A DNA stretch of 32,639 bases. Origin: Planctomycetaceae bacterium (lineage in GTDB: Bacteria; Planctomycetota; Planctomycetia; Planctomycetales; Planctomycetaceae). This document shows positions 8,501 to 15,790 of the stretch, piece after piece (the stretch's first letter is position 1; every line of letters starts with the position of its first letter). Both the position numbers and the translations under genes were made by a program. Location: contig JAGQPX010000145.1 in assembly GCA_020426505.1 (NCBI GenBank), positions 1 to 32,639 on the forward strand, in the 5' to 3' direction. Under the pieces are notes generated by a model. That model saw nothing but the letters and a program-made list of their open reading frames with translations, was not told the DNA's origin and ran no database searches.

Positions 8501-9256
8501 ACTCCCGCTCGTGGCGGTGACTTCGCCCAATGGCTGGTGCCGCACCTGATGGAGACCCAGGCAGATCCAAATCGTTTCCTTGCTTGGCAAGCCTCGCCAC
8601 CGCCGTTGTATCTCGAAGGTCCGAAGGTGCAGACGCCTTGGCTGTACCGCTTCCTCAAGAACCCGGAACAGCTTCGTTTCACGACTGTGTTGCGGATGCC
8701 GAAGTTCAACATGAACGATGAGGAGGCCCAGTCGTTGGCCAACTATTTTGCTGCCTACGACGACGTGCCGTACCCGTATCAGTCGATCCCGCAACAGGAG
8801 CCGACCTATCTCTCGGCGATGCAGGTCGCGCATTCCGAAGGGGACTACCTGGACGACTCTTGGAAGACGCTGAACGCTCCGCTGTGCATGAAGTGTCACG
8901 CGGTGGGAGGCACGCCCTACAAGTCCTCTGATCCGAAGAAGGACATCCGGGGACCGAACCTCGACCGTGTCGCCGAACGACTGCGGCCCGATTGGTTACA
9001 GCTGTGGCTGTACAAACCGTCATGGATCACCCCTTATACATCAATGCCGACCAACTTCCCGAAGAATCAGACGCAGCTCCCCGAGTTGTTTGAAGGTGAC
9101 GGGAAACAGCAAACAATCGCCGTCCGGGATGCCCTGTTGAACTACGGCGATCTGATGGAGGCGCACGGGCATCTGACATACAGGACCCCGGGAACCGAGG
9201 ACGCCGCTCCAGCCGAGACCGCAACTTCCGAAAACTCCGGAGCGGGAGGTCAATGA
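5522..9256 (+). CDS. Membrane-anchored octaheme c-type cytochrome with coiled-coil N terminus
   Basis: A 1244-residue protein with eight CxxCH heme-attachment motifs, whose first cysteines are at residues 258, 313, 368, 403, 542, 713, 882 and 1122. A single hydrophobic helix at about 16-34 anchors or exports it. Residues of about 45-205 are a charged, heptad-like coiled coil. The heme region is periplasmic by necessity of cytochrome c maturation. Several motifs sit in repeated contexts (YGCFGCHEINGF, YGCYGCHDIPGF, RGCLACHSH), suggesting internal duplication of cytochrome c domains. No cytochrome c1 or f gene occurs in the cluster, so this protein probably accepts electrons from the Rieske protein. 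Octaheme partners of Rieske/b complexes are known from anammox planctomycetes. The ATG follows a heptad block and has no clear Shine-Dalgarno sequence. A 339-residue antisense frame here is a shadow. Confidence 0.93.
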   Translation: MPANDQIWRPLGTMHKVFAASAVLLLVCTLWMMAKDHDDEWREYQSVADELKAAQLNEQLSDIQSKAYLDRQKDLEDQRKAAESLLNEKSSEIESLQEKVSEVQGQVDLLARQTKFKGAERDVARADYDIAVRDVKPEAELQTLKQAFDNMQSVYDSMSAELDVRTAELNQAKDQLAAATTDLDTTNTELKKLAADAELLEKTLANIKPTDGFQKFKRWLMLQPIVDGFNSPHRLQQDWLPNLKQTIGMAKTARFDRCRSCHVNIADFRAGNEPGFPHGDFTDGEYPHPYSSHPNPNVYLSSTSPHPLPEFGCTICHNGDGSGTSFQNAEHTPNNPAEAEHWSAEYHWHSNHFWEYPMEPERFIESTCLKCHHSVVELGVNKEYGPTAPKVHEGYELTKSYGCFGCHEINGFDGSESIGPDLRLEPQTPEEIAKYESDPNQIPGRERKVGPALRHLASKTTPEFVAEWTEMPSRFRPTTKMPQFFHLSNQEDELAEKYQPVQIAAIAAYLQEKSEPIELMQPVDGYEPNAERGKEAFARRGCLACHSHGDEAFEGSNATFGPELSKVHEKIRPGKDGFNWLYTWIREPTRHHPRTKMPDLFLDPTGEGDTYVDPAADIAAFLLAGGPRDFPKSDVDNAILDELVEMFARSTLTGADYVAMLDDYAYPRDSATIKGDEIELARREGDPERITAEEWQKRKLTYVGRRTISFYGCYGCHDIPGFESARPIGTALQDWGRKDTSKLAMEHIEEFLHHHGGEHGEPTVPEIAEEAVNKQYNDGNASEEDLTTAFFYESLLHHGRPGFIWQKLRQPRSYDYRKTETKGYDERLRMPKFPFNQQQIESIATFVLGLVAEPPAAEYVFHPDTQKSDIIEGERLLAKYNCAGCHMLDLPEIKYGADLEDITASSLGAGDYEQALELLLKLKPPRQGLTGETSPDGLPVVSFKGLIFAEPDYEEDPEFQEFSFDLWEVLDVGEKRRFPTEKVLVPAANMVEQTPARGGDFAQWLVPHLMETQADPNRFLAWQASPPPLYLEGPKVQTPWLYRFLKNPEQLRFTTVLRMPKFNMNDEEAQSLANYFAAYDDVPYPYQSIPQQEPTYLSAMQVAHSEGDYLDDSWKTLNAPLCMKCHAVGGTPYKSSDPKKDIRGPNLDRVAERLRPDWLQLWLYKPSWITPYTSMPTNFPKNQTQLPELFEGDGKQQTIAVRDALLNYGDLMEAHGHLTYRTPGTEDAAPAETATSENSGAGGQ

Positions 9257-9257
9257 C

Positions 9258-10172
9258 ATGAGATCTGTCAAAGCACAAGTCAATTCGACGAACCTTCTTC
9301 GCTGCACGCTCATGGCTGCGGGGCTGACGACCCTGGCCCTTTCGCTTTCTGGTTGCCAGAAGGGATTGGGAGGCGGTGCCCGTTACGAACCGCAAGTCAC
9401 CATCCTGGCCGACGCTGATGCTGAGGATGTGGCCGTCGCGGGTGGTGCGTCGACCGTCGAAGTTGCTGGATATGGATCCGTGAAAGGCCGTATTGTTCTC
9501 GAAGGCAGTGTCACGACGCCTCCAGCCATTACACCCACGAAAGACGACGTTTGCATTGCCAAGTCACCGATCCCCAACGATCGCATCGTGACAGGAGCCA
9601 ACGGCGGACTGGCGAATGTATTCATCTATCTCGGGAAAGCACCCGCTGGGACGAAAAAACCCGCCGCCAAGGAGTCGCTGACGTTTGACCAGCAAGGTTG
9701 TCGCTTTCTGCCTCACTGCCTGTTCGTGCAGACGGAACAGCAAGTGCTCGTGTTGAACAGCGACAATACGCTGCACAACACACACACCAACCCTCAACGT
9801 CAGCCCGCGTTCAACCAGGGTGTTCAACCCAATGAAAAGAACGGCGTCCCATTGACGTATGCCCGTGGCGAGAAGCAGCCCATCTCAGTGACGTGTGATA
9901 TTCACCCCTGGATGCTGGCGTATCACTTGCCGCTCGACCATCCGTACGGCGTCGTGAGTGCTGTGGATGGTTCGTTTGAGATCGCGGACCTCCCCGCAGG
10001 GACTCATGAGTTCACCATCTGGCATGAGGCCGCTGGCGTGATCAACGGAGGCTACAAAGTTGAGATCCCCGTCGACGGGACGGCTGAAGTCGAGATCAAG
10101 GTTCCCGCTGCAAGCATGTCAAGCTTCAACGGAGAGCGACCAAAGAGGATCATCCTGTCGATGATCCCGTAG
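9258..10172 (+). CDS. Cupredoxin-like lipoprotein 1
   Basis: A 304-residue predicted lipoprotein with a lipobox ending LSGC at C33. The mature part contains a plastocyanin-like fold of the type found in methylamine-utilisation-like proteins. Possible type 1 copper ligands are H173 or H176 (LHNTHT) and C213, H216 and M219 in CDIHPWM, which has the usual Cys-x2-His-x2-Met order. A carboxypeptidase-regulatory-like segment (DGSFEIADLPAGTHEFTIWH) follows. The ATG begins one base after the octaheme TGA, so the two are probably translationally coupled. The context suggests a copper electron carrier between the octaheme cytochrome and the oxidase. A copper-storage or structural role cannot be excluded. 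Confidence 0.8.
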   Translation: MRSVKAQVNSTNLLRCTLMAAGLTTLALSLSGCQKGLGGGARYEPQVTILADADAEDVAVAGGASTVEVAGYGSVKGRIVLEGSVTTPPAITPTKDDVCIAKSPIPNDRIVTGANGGLANVFIYLGKAPAGTKKPAAKESLTFDQQGCRFLPHCLFVQTEQQVLVLNSDNTLHNTHTNPQRQPAFNQGVQPNEKNGVPLTYARGEKQPISVTCDIHPWMLAYHLPLDHPYGVVSAVDGSFEIADLPAGTHEFTIWHEAAGVINGGYKVEIPVDGTAEVEIKVPAASMSSFNGERPKRIILSMIP

Positions 10173-10226
10173 TGACTCTTACGGTCACAAACCGAGCAAA
10201 CTGAGCAATTGAAAAAGGTGTTTCCG

Positions 10227-11216
10227 ATGACTCGTTCCAAGATCACGTTCTCAATGGTATGCCTGCTGGCCTGCGGTCTGCTTCTGCCCGGATGCGGAGG
10301 TGGTAAAAAGGAAGCTCCGACGGCTTCGGAAACGATCAAGCCGGCGGAAACCGCACCTCCTGCTGAGGAGCCGGAGGTCACGGCGGCTGAACCGGCTCCC
10401 GCAGAAGAGCCGATGCCAGAAGTCGCCGAGGTTCCCTCCGAGCCCGAGCCGGCAAGCGAACCCGAACCAACACCTGAGCCGGAACCGACTCCCGAACCAG
10501 AGACAGCCGCCACTGAACCGGCAGACACTCCTCAGCCGGAAGAAAGTGCAGATGGCGGCAATGCGTTTCGCGGCAGGGTTATTGTCGATGGAACGGCTCC
10601 GGTTCCGCCAGCCATTCAGCCCTCAGGAAACGACGCGTTCTGCATCGCCTTGGAGAGTATTCCTCAGGAAGAGGTGGTCGTCAGCGAAGACGGCGGGCTT
10701 GCCAATGTCTTTGTCTGGGCCACGAAGCTTCCCGCAGGAGTTGAAGCTCCAGCGCCGGGTGAAGAGCCGGTGGTCTTGGATCAGGAGAAGTGTCGCTTCA
10801 TGCCCCGTGCTCTGGTGGCTCAAGTCGGCCAGAAGTTGATCGTCAAGAACAACGACGACACGGCTCATAATACGCGAATCACCGGGTTGAGCATCAGTTT
10901 CAACAGTATTGTCGGCCCGAACGATCGGGAAGGAATCGAAGTTGAATTCCAGCGATCTGAACGAGTCCCGGTTCCCGTCAAGTGCGACATTCACAACTGG
11001 ATGTCATGCAGAATTCTGTTTGCAGACAATCCCTGGCACGCCGTCACCGACGATAACGGAGAGTTCGAGATCACAGGCTTACCGGCAGGCAATTACGAAT
11101 TCCGCATTCAGCACGAGAAAGCTGGCTATGTTGAAAAGAAGCTCGAATTGACAATCGTCGACGGCGAATCCGTGGACCGCACGTTCAAGGTCGCAGCAGA
11201 GAAGTTTGCCGAGTAG
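10227..11216 (+). CDS. Cupredoxin-like lipoprotein 2 with Glu/Pro-rich linker
   Basis: A 329-residue predicted lipoprotein (LLPGC, C23), paralogous to the preceding gene over its C-terminal half. Residues of about 30-115 form a linker rich in Glu, Pro, Ala and Thr, with PEPxxEPEPT-like repeats, that would hold the domain away from the membrane. Shared features are a GLANVFVW segment, a ligand His near residue 214 (TAHNTR), CDIHNWM with C253, H256 and M259, and a C-terminal GEFEITGLPAGNYEFRI segment. The start is set at ATG 10227, preceded by AAGGTG at 10215-10220; the upstream TTG at 10209 is less likely. Tandem copies suggest two carriers with different reach or potential. Confidence 0.8.
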   Translation: MTRSKITFSMVCLLACGLLLPGCGGGKKEAPTASETIKPAETAPPAEEPEVTAAEPAPAEEPMPEVAEVPSEPEPASEPEPTPEPEPTPEPETAATEPADTPQPEESADGGNAFRGRVIVDGTAPVPPAIQPSGNDAFCIALESIPQEEVVVSEDGGLANVFVWATKLPAGVEAPAPGEEPVVLDQEKCRFMPRALVAQVGQKLIVKNNDDTAHNTRITGLSISFNSIVGPNDREGIEVEFQRSERVPVPVKCDIHNWMSCRILFADNPWHAVTDDNGEFEITGLPAGNYEFRIQHEKAGYVEKKLELTIVDGESVDRTFKVAAEKFAE

Positions 11217-11267
11217 ACCGTCAATCCCCCAATTCAACTGTGCATTTTTCAGATATCGACGACAGGC

Positions 11268-11272
11268 GGAGG
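11268..11272 (+). promoter_or_regulatory. Ribosome binding site that selects a GTG start
   Basis: GGAGG lies eight bases upstream of GTG at 11281. The GTG start gives a proper lipoprotein signal peptide (MRVETIIIGLALL...SLAGC). The frame is also open from ATG 11206, but that start would add 25 residues and overlap the preceding gene. Confidence 0.7.
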
Positions 11273-11280
11273 TTCTCCAC

Positions 11281-12771
11281 GTGAGAGTCGAAACTATTAT
11301 CATCGGTTTGGCGCTGCTGATTTCCCTTGCGGGGTGCGGAGCGCAACAGGCCGAATTCGTCAATCGTGACGAGATCGACGAATTGATCCCGGAGGCTCAA
11401 ACGCACGTCCGTAAGGTTCTCGACGGCGCCGGCATCGAGGGAGAGACCGGCCACTTCGGGAAACCGACCAACATGGTGCTCTGGGAGCGCCTGCCGGTGC
11501 ACTACCACGGTGCCTACGGGGCTTTTGCCGAGACTCAGATCGACGAAGGAGCCGACGAAGTCTCCACACTCAACGTGAGCCTGCTCGAGCAGAACCTGCC
11601 GGTTGAACCGGGACAAACGCTCGCCTGGATCTCGGGAAAATATGCAGGGCAGGCGAGTACCGCGGTCGCTGCGTTGAACGAGGCGGGCAACCAGATTGAG
11701 ATCGATCCGGGACTTTCCGTTCCGCCCGATGCGGGCGACCGGTTCGCCATCGCACCGGGTGCAGTAATCAGTCACGGTCGCAAGCTTTACGCTGAGCACT
11801 GCCAGCATTGTCACGGCGTCACCGGAGACGGTAACGGTCCGACCGCCAAGTATCTGAATCCTCGCCCTCGTGACTATCGCCTGGGCAAATTCAAGTTCAC
11901 CTCAACGGGATCGTCCGTGAAGGTCACTCGGAATGACTTGTCGCAGATTGTCGAAAACGGAATCCCCGGCACCTATATGCCGTCATTCAAGTTGCTGACG
12001 GAAGAGGAGAACCACGCGATCGTGGAGTATGTCCGCTGGCTTTCGATGCGCGGAGAGATCGAGTTCAAGCTGATCCAGGCGTTGAGGAATGACTATTCGA
12101 AGGAAGCCGTCGATTCCGCAGTCGCCTCGGCTCGTGAGTCCGACTCGAAGCTCTCTTCAAGTGAAGCGCGTCAGAATATCGTCGCTGAGATGGACGAATA
12201 CCTCACCGGCGACTGGGTGGACGAGTTTAACGATGATACGAAATTCCTGGCTGACCAATGGAAACAGGCTGAGGATCCGTCTGCACTCGTAATCCCTAAG
12301 GTGGCTCGCGTCGCTGACACGCCTGAGTCGCGCGCTCGTGGCCGTGCCCTCTACCTGAGTGCGAAAGCGAAGTGTGCAACCTGCCACGGCGATGCCGGCC
12401 TGGGCGATGGGTCACAGACGCTGGCCGTCCAGAAGAATCCGACCACCAACACCGATTACGACGTCCCCGGATTGTTCGACGACTGGGGGAATCCTCTCAA
12501 ACCACGAAACCTGGCGACGGGCATTTATCGGGGCGGACGCCGTCCACTCGATCTCTACCGACGTGTCCACGCGGGCATTTCCGGTACGCCGATGCCTGCA
12601 TTCGGGACCGTGCTCAAGGACGAAGAGATCTGGGACATCGTAAACTACGTGATGCACATCCCGTTCGAATCTCGTGATCAAAGGCCTGGTGATGGGGCAG
12701 GGGAGTCGGTCCCCGCGTCGACAGAGGTGGCCACCGTCGCCCCGGACGAGTCGACGGACATTGCGAATTAG
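11281..12771 (+). CDS. Diheme cytochrome c lipoprotein
   Basis: A 496-residue predicted lipoprotein; the lipobox SLAGC places the lipid on C19. There are two cytochrome c domains: CQHCH with first cysteine 174 and CATCH with first cysteine 365. The likely distal Met ligands are in GTYMPSF and GTPMPAFG. Before the first heme is an unassigned domain of about 150 residues. The two cytochrome domains resemble mono-heme domains of oxidase-linked cytochromes and could deliver electrons to CuA, since the adjacent subunit II has no fused heme domain. The start is GTG, chosen from the Shine-Dalgarno and signal peptide. The gene is followed by a perfect palindrome and a heptad block. Confidence 0.88.
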   Translation: MRVETIIIGLALLISLAGCGAQQAEFVNRDEIDELIPEAQTHVRKVLDGAGIEGETGHFGKPTNMVLWERLPVHYHGAYGAFAETQIDEGADEVSTLNVSLLEQNLPVEPGQTLAWISGKYAGQASTAVAALNEAGNQIEIDPGLSVPPDAGDRFAIAPGAVISHGRKLYAEHCQHCHGVTGDGNGPTAKYLNPRPRDYRLGKFKFTSTGSSVKVTRNDLSQIVENGIPGTYMPSFKLLTEEENHAIVEYVRWLSMRGEIEFKLIQALRNDYSKEAVDSAVASARESDSKLSSSEARQNIVAEMDEYLTGDWVDEFNDDTKFLADQWKQAEDPSALVIPKVARVADTPESRARGRALYLSAKAKCATCHGDAGLGDGSQTLAVQKNPTTNTDYDVPGLFDDWGNPLKPRNLATGIYRGGRRPLDLYRRVHAGISGTPMPAFGTVLKDEEIWDIVNYVMHIPFESRDQRPGDGAGESVPASTEVATVAPDESTDIAN

Positions 12772-12772
12772 G

Positions 12773-12786
12773 ACCGGGATCCCGGT
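12773..12786. repeat. Perfect 14-base palindrome after the diheme cytochrome gene
   Basis: ACCGGGATCCCGGT starts one base after the TAG stop codon. There is no T-tract and the downstream gene is part of the same module, so this is a possible processing or operator site rather than a terminator. Confidence 0.45.
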
Positions 12787-12834
12787 GTGCATGACCAAAG
12801 GCCACACTCGACCATGAAGAACATTGATTTGAGG

Positions 12835-12862
12835 TTTGCAATTCGCAGTTTGCAATTTGCAT
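12835..12862. repeat. Heptad block of the TTTGCAA word upstream of coxB
   Basis: Four 7-base units, TTTGCAA, TTCGCAG, TTTGCAA, TTTGCAT, lie directly before GGAG (12864-12867) and the GTG start of coxB at 12876. The same word family occurs upstream of coxA at 13794-13835. Confidence 0.7.
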
Positions 12863-12875
12863 TGGAGACAGTCCG

Positions 12876-13739
12876 GTGAAGCGTTTCTGGTGTGCATTTT
12901 TCATGTTCTGGCCGATCGTCGCGGTCATCCTTTGCTGGATCGCACCCGGTCAGAACTGGTGGTTCCCCCGCGGTCCCTCCGGAACGGGGGCGGCTATGTC
13001 CCCGCTCGGCGAGCGGATCGACGATCTGTTCTACATGATCCTGATGATCACGTCGGTCACGTTCGTGGGGACGCAGGTCGCACTCGGGTACGTGCTGTTC
13101 ACCGGAGCACGTCGCAGCGACACATCGCATGATGCTGAGGGAGCGGAGAAGACATGGTTCACGCACGGCAGTCATAACCTCGAAGTCATGTGGTCCATCG
13201 TGCCGGCAGCCGTGCTGTTGTTCATCGCCCTCTACCAGATGGAAGTCTGGGCCGAGTACCGCGTCAAGGACAAGTTTCCAGAAGAGGTTCGCAAGGGGCC
13301 GCAGGCCGAGGTTACGGCTCGGCAGTTCGAGTGGCGAATTCGCTATCCGGGTCTGGACGAGAACGGCAACCCGCTCGAACTCATGCCTGACCCACAGCCC
13401 ACCGACCTGTACACCGTCAATGACTTGCATCTCACCTCGGGTGAGCCGGTGATGATCTGGCTGCGATCGGAGGACGTGCAACACTCGTTCTTCCTGCCGG
13501 AGCTTCGCGTCAAACAGGATGCTGTTCCGGGACTTGTCATTCCAGTCTGGTTTGAGGCGACGAAGAGCACAGAATACTCCCTGCTATGTGCCGAGCTGTG
13601 TGGCTGGGGACACTACAAAATGAAAGCCCGGCTCGTCGCGGAGCGCGAGGAGGACCGCTTGGTCTGGCTTCAGGAATTGCAGGCCGCACAAAACGACGAT
13701 GGCGTCCCGGATGCAGGGGACGCGTCGGACGATGAGTGA
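12876..13739 (+). CDS. coxB: Cytochrome c oxidase subunit II
   Basis: A 287-residue subunit II. Two N-terminal membrane helices (about 5-22 and 50-75) are followed by a periplasmic CuA domain. CuA ligands are all present: H203 in VQHSFFLPE, then C238, E240, C242, H246 and M249 in CAELCGWGHYKM. The aromatic electron-entry region is represented by TARQFEWRIRYPG. There is no C-terminal cytochrome c domain, so this is not a classical caa3 subunit II; separate cytochromes encoded upstream would feed it. It starts with GTG at 12876 with GGAG eight bases upstream. It lies between two heptad blocks of the same word type and directly upstream of coxA. Confidence 0.96.
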   Translation: MKRFWCAFFMFWPIVAVILCWIAPGQNWWFPRGPSGTGAAMSPLGERIDDLFYMILMITSVTFVGTQVALGYVLFTGARRSDTSHDAEGAEKTWFTHGSHNLEVMWSIVPAAVLLFIALYQMEVWAEYRVKDKFPEEVRKGPQAEVTARQFEWRIRYPGLDENGNPLELMPDPQPTDLYTVNDLHLTSGEPVMIWLRSEDVQHSFFLPELRVKQDAVPGLVIPVWFEATKSTEYSLLCAELCGWGHYKMKARLVAEREEDRLVWLQELQAAQNDDGVPDAGDASDDE

Positions 13740-13793
13740 GTGATCGCAAATTGACAGCCATCATCGAGCCCACGTTTATCGTTCACAGTTTTT

Positions 13794-13835
13794 TATTGAC
13801 TATTTGCAATTCGCATTTCGCAATTTGCAATGAGA
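13794..13835. repeat. Heptad block of the TTTGCAA word upstream of coxA
   Basis: Six 7-base units run from 13794: TATTGAC, TATTTGC, AATTCGC, ATTTCGC, AATTTGC, AATGAGA. The coxA ATG follows at 13843. The last unit contains GAGAG, which may act as a weak Shine-Dalgarno sequence. Confidence 0.7.
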
Positions 13836-13842
13836 GATCCCA

Positions 13843-15633
13843 ATGAGTACCGCAACTCCCGCTGCTGAAGCATCGCACGGTCACGGTCATCACGCCCATG
13901 TTGATGACAAGCTGGCTCTGCTGAAGAAAGTGCATACCTTCTCGACCGACCACAAGGTCATTGGCGTGCAGTTTTTGATCACGACGCTTTTGATGTTGCT
14001 GGTGGGTGGAGCGCTTGCCTTGGGTGTGCGCTGGCAACTTGCGTTTCCCTGGGAAAGCATGCCGTTCTTCGGTGAGCTGTTTGCTCAACAAGGCGGGCAG
14101 ATCTCGCCTGAGTACTACACCATGCTGTTCACGATGCACGCCACGGTGATGATCTTCCTGGTGATCATCCCGGTTCTGGCAGGTGCCTTCGGGAACTTCC
14201 TGATTCCGCTGATGATCGGGGCGGACGACATGGCCTTCCCGTTGCTGAACGCACTCAGCTACTGGTTCATGTGGCCTGCGATCGCCTGCTTCGGAATGAG
14301 CTTCATGTTTGGCGGTGGGCCAGCTGCCGGATGGACGAGTTACCCGGTCCTCTCCGCCATTCAGCAGGCGGCGCCGGGATCAGGCATGGCACAAACCATG
14401 TGGTTGATGGGCGTCACCTTTGTCGGTGTGTCGTCGATGATGGGCTCCGTCAACTACATGACGACCATCATTAACATGCGGGCGCCCGGCATGACCCTGT
14501 TCCGCATGCCTCTCACGATCTGGGGGATGTTCATTACGGCGATCCTGCAGGCGTTCGCTCTCCCGGTGTTGACAGCCGCCGGCTTCATGCTTTTGTTCGA
14601 GCGGACACTCGGTTTCACGTTCTTCATCCCCGGAGGTCTGGTCGTGAACAACGCCGACCCAACCGTGGGTGGCGGTCAGCCTTTACTGTGGCAGCACCTG
14701 TTCTGGTTCTACTCACACCCGGCGGTGTACATCATGCTGCTGCCTGCGATGGGCATGGTGAGTGACATGATGGCCTGTATGGCGCGTAAGCCCATCTTCG
14801 GTTACAAGCCGATGGTCTACTCGATGTCAGCGATTGCCGGCTTGGGCTTCATCGTGTGGGGACATCACATGTTCACCTCAGGCATGAATCCCGCCCTGGG
14901 GATGACCTTCATGGTCTCCACGATGATGATCGCGTTGCCCTCCGCCGTGAAGACGTTTAACTGGATCGGCACTATGTGGGGCGGGCGGCTGGAATTCAAC
15001 ACGGTGATGCTCAACTCGATCGCGTTCGTGTCGATGTTCGTCGTCGGAGGACTGTCGGGTATCTTCATGGCTGCCGTGCCGGTCGACATCTACATTCACG
15101 ATACCTACTTCATCGTGGCCCACTTCCACTACGTGCTGTTCGGGGCAACCCTGTTCGGTGTCTTCGGGGCCATTCACTTCTGGTTCCCGAAGATGTTCGG
15201 CCGCAGGATGAATGAGACCGTCGGCAAATGGCACTTCTTCCTGACGTTCATCGGCTTCAACGGCACCTTCTTCCCGATGCACCTGCTGGGCGTCGCCGGC
15301 ATGCCCCGTCGTTACGCCGACCCGTACCTGCATCCTTATCTCGAACACCTGTTGCCGATGAACCAGTTCATGACGATCTGTGCGATCCTCATGGGCTTTG
15401 CTCAAATCCTGCTGTTGGGCAACTTCCTGATCAGCATATTCGCCGGCAAGGAATGCGATGATAACCCGTGGCACGCGAACGGCCTCGAATGGTCCGCTCC
15501 TTCACCGCCTCCGCACGGCAACTTCCCGTCCGTGCCGATTGTCTACCGAGGCCCCTACGAGTATTCCGATCCTGCGCAGCCGGAAGGGAAGGACTTCTGG
15601 ATGCAGACGGAGCCACCACCGACTTCATCATGA
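13843..15633 (+). CDS. coxA: Cytochrome c oxidase subunit I, A2-type
   Basis: A 596-residue heme-copper oxidase catalytic subunit with about 12 helices. Metal ligands are H99 (low-spin heme, FTMHATVMIF), H292, H341 and H342 (CuB), and H427 and H429 (heme a3 and heme a in VAHFHYVLFG). Y296, in YSHPAVY, is the tyrosine that cross-links to H292. The E of the D-channel (HPEVY in A1 enzymes) is replaced by the YS motif of A2 enzymes. The K-channel lysine is present in PSAVKTFNW. It should therefore be a proton-pumping A2 oxidase. A His-rich N terminus (HGHGHHAHVD) might bind metal. The gene lies within the coxB-coxA-ctaA-ctaB-coxC-coxD order. Confidence 0.97.
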   Translation: MSTATPAAEASHGHGHHAHVDDKLALLKKVHTFSTDHKVIGVQFLITTLLMLLVGGALALGVRWQLAFPWESMPFFGELFAQQGGQISPEYYTMLFTMHATVMIFLVIIPVLAGAFGNFLIPLMIGADDMAFPLLNALSYWFMWPAIACFGMSFMFGGGPAAGWTSYPVLSAIQQAAPGSGMAQTMWLMGVTFVGVSSMMGSVNYMTTIINMRAPGMTLFRMPLTIWGMFITAILQAFALPVLTAAGFMLLFERTLGFTFFIPGGLVVNNADPTVGGGQPLLWQHLFWFYSHPAVYIMLLPAMGMVSDMMACMARKPIFGYKPMVYSMSAIAGLGFIVWGHHMFTSGMNPALGMTFMVSTMMIALPSAVKTFNWIGTMWGGRLEFNTVMLNSIAFVSMFVVGGLSGIFMAAVPVDIYIHDTYFIVAHFHYVLFGATLFGVFGAIHFWFPKMFGRRMNETVGKWHFFLTFIGFNGTFFPMHLLGVAGMPRRYADPYLHPYLEHLLPMNQFMTICAILMGFAQILLLGNFLISIFAGKECDDNPWHANGLEWSAPSPPPHGNFPSVPIVYRGPYEYSDPAQPEGKDFWMQTEPPPTSS

Positions 15634-15641
15634 GGCAACGT

Positions 15642-15775
15642 CGAATGCCGAATCCAGAGTGACGAATGAAGCCCGAATGACCAGATTTCCAATGGGTTTC
15701 AAATTTCCTGTTCAGTCTATTCTCGTTTTGGCCCTCGTGCTTCGTCATTCTTTCGACATTCGAAATTCAAACCAA
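15642..15775. repeat. Heptad-repeat element between coxA and ctaA
   Basis: The left block (15642-15683) has units CGAATGC, CGAATCC, AGAGTGA, CGAATGA, AGCCCGA, ATGACCA. The right block (15741-15775) has TTCGTCA, TTCTTTC, GACATTC, GAAATTC, AAACCAA. The right block contains complements of the left words (CGAAT versus ATTCG, GACGAA versus TTCGTC). About 57 bases separate them. The element fills most of the 157-base gap before ctaA. Confidence 0.65.
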
Positions 15776-15790
15776 CGTCAAACGACACCT

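Noticed and set aside
2008..12771. Alternative complex III (ActABCDEF)
   Set aside because: There is no NrfD-like membrane subunit or molybdopterin/FeS ActB protein. The Rieske protein and b6-like cytochrome clearly define a bc/b6f-type complex.
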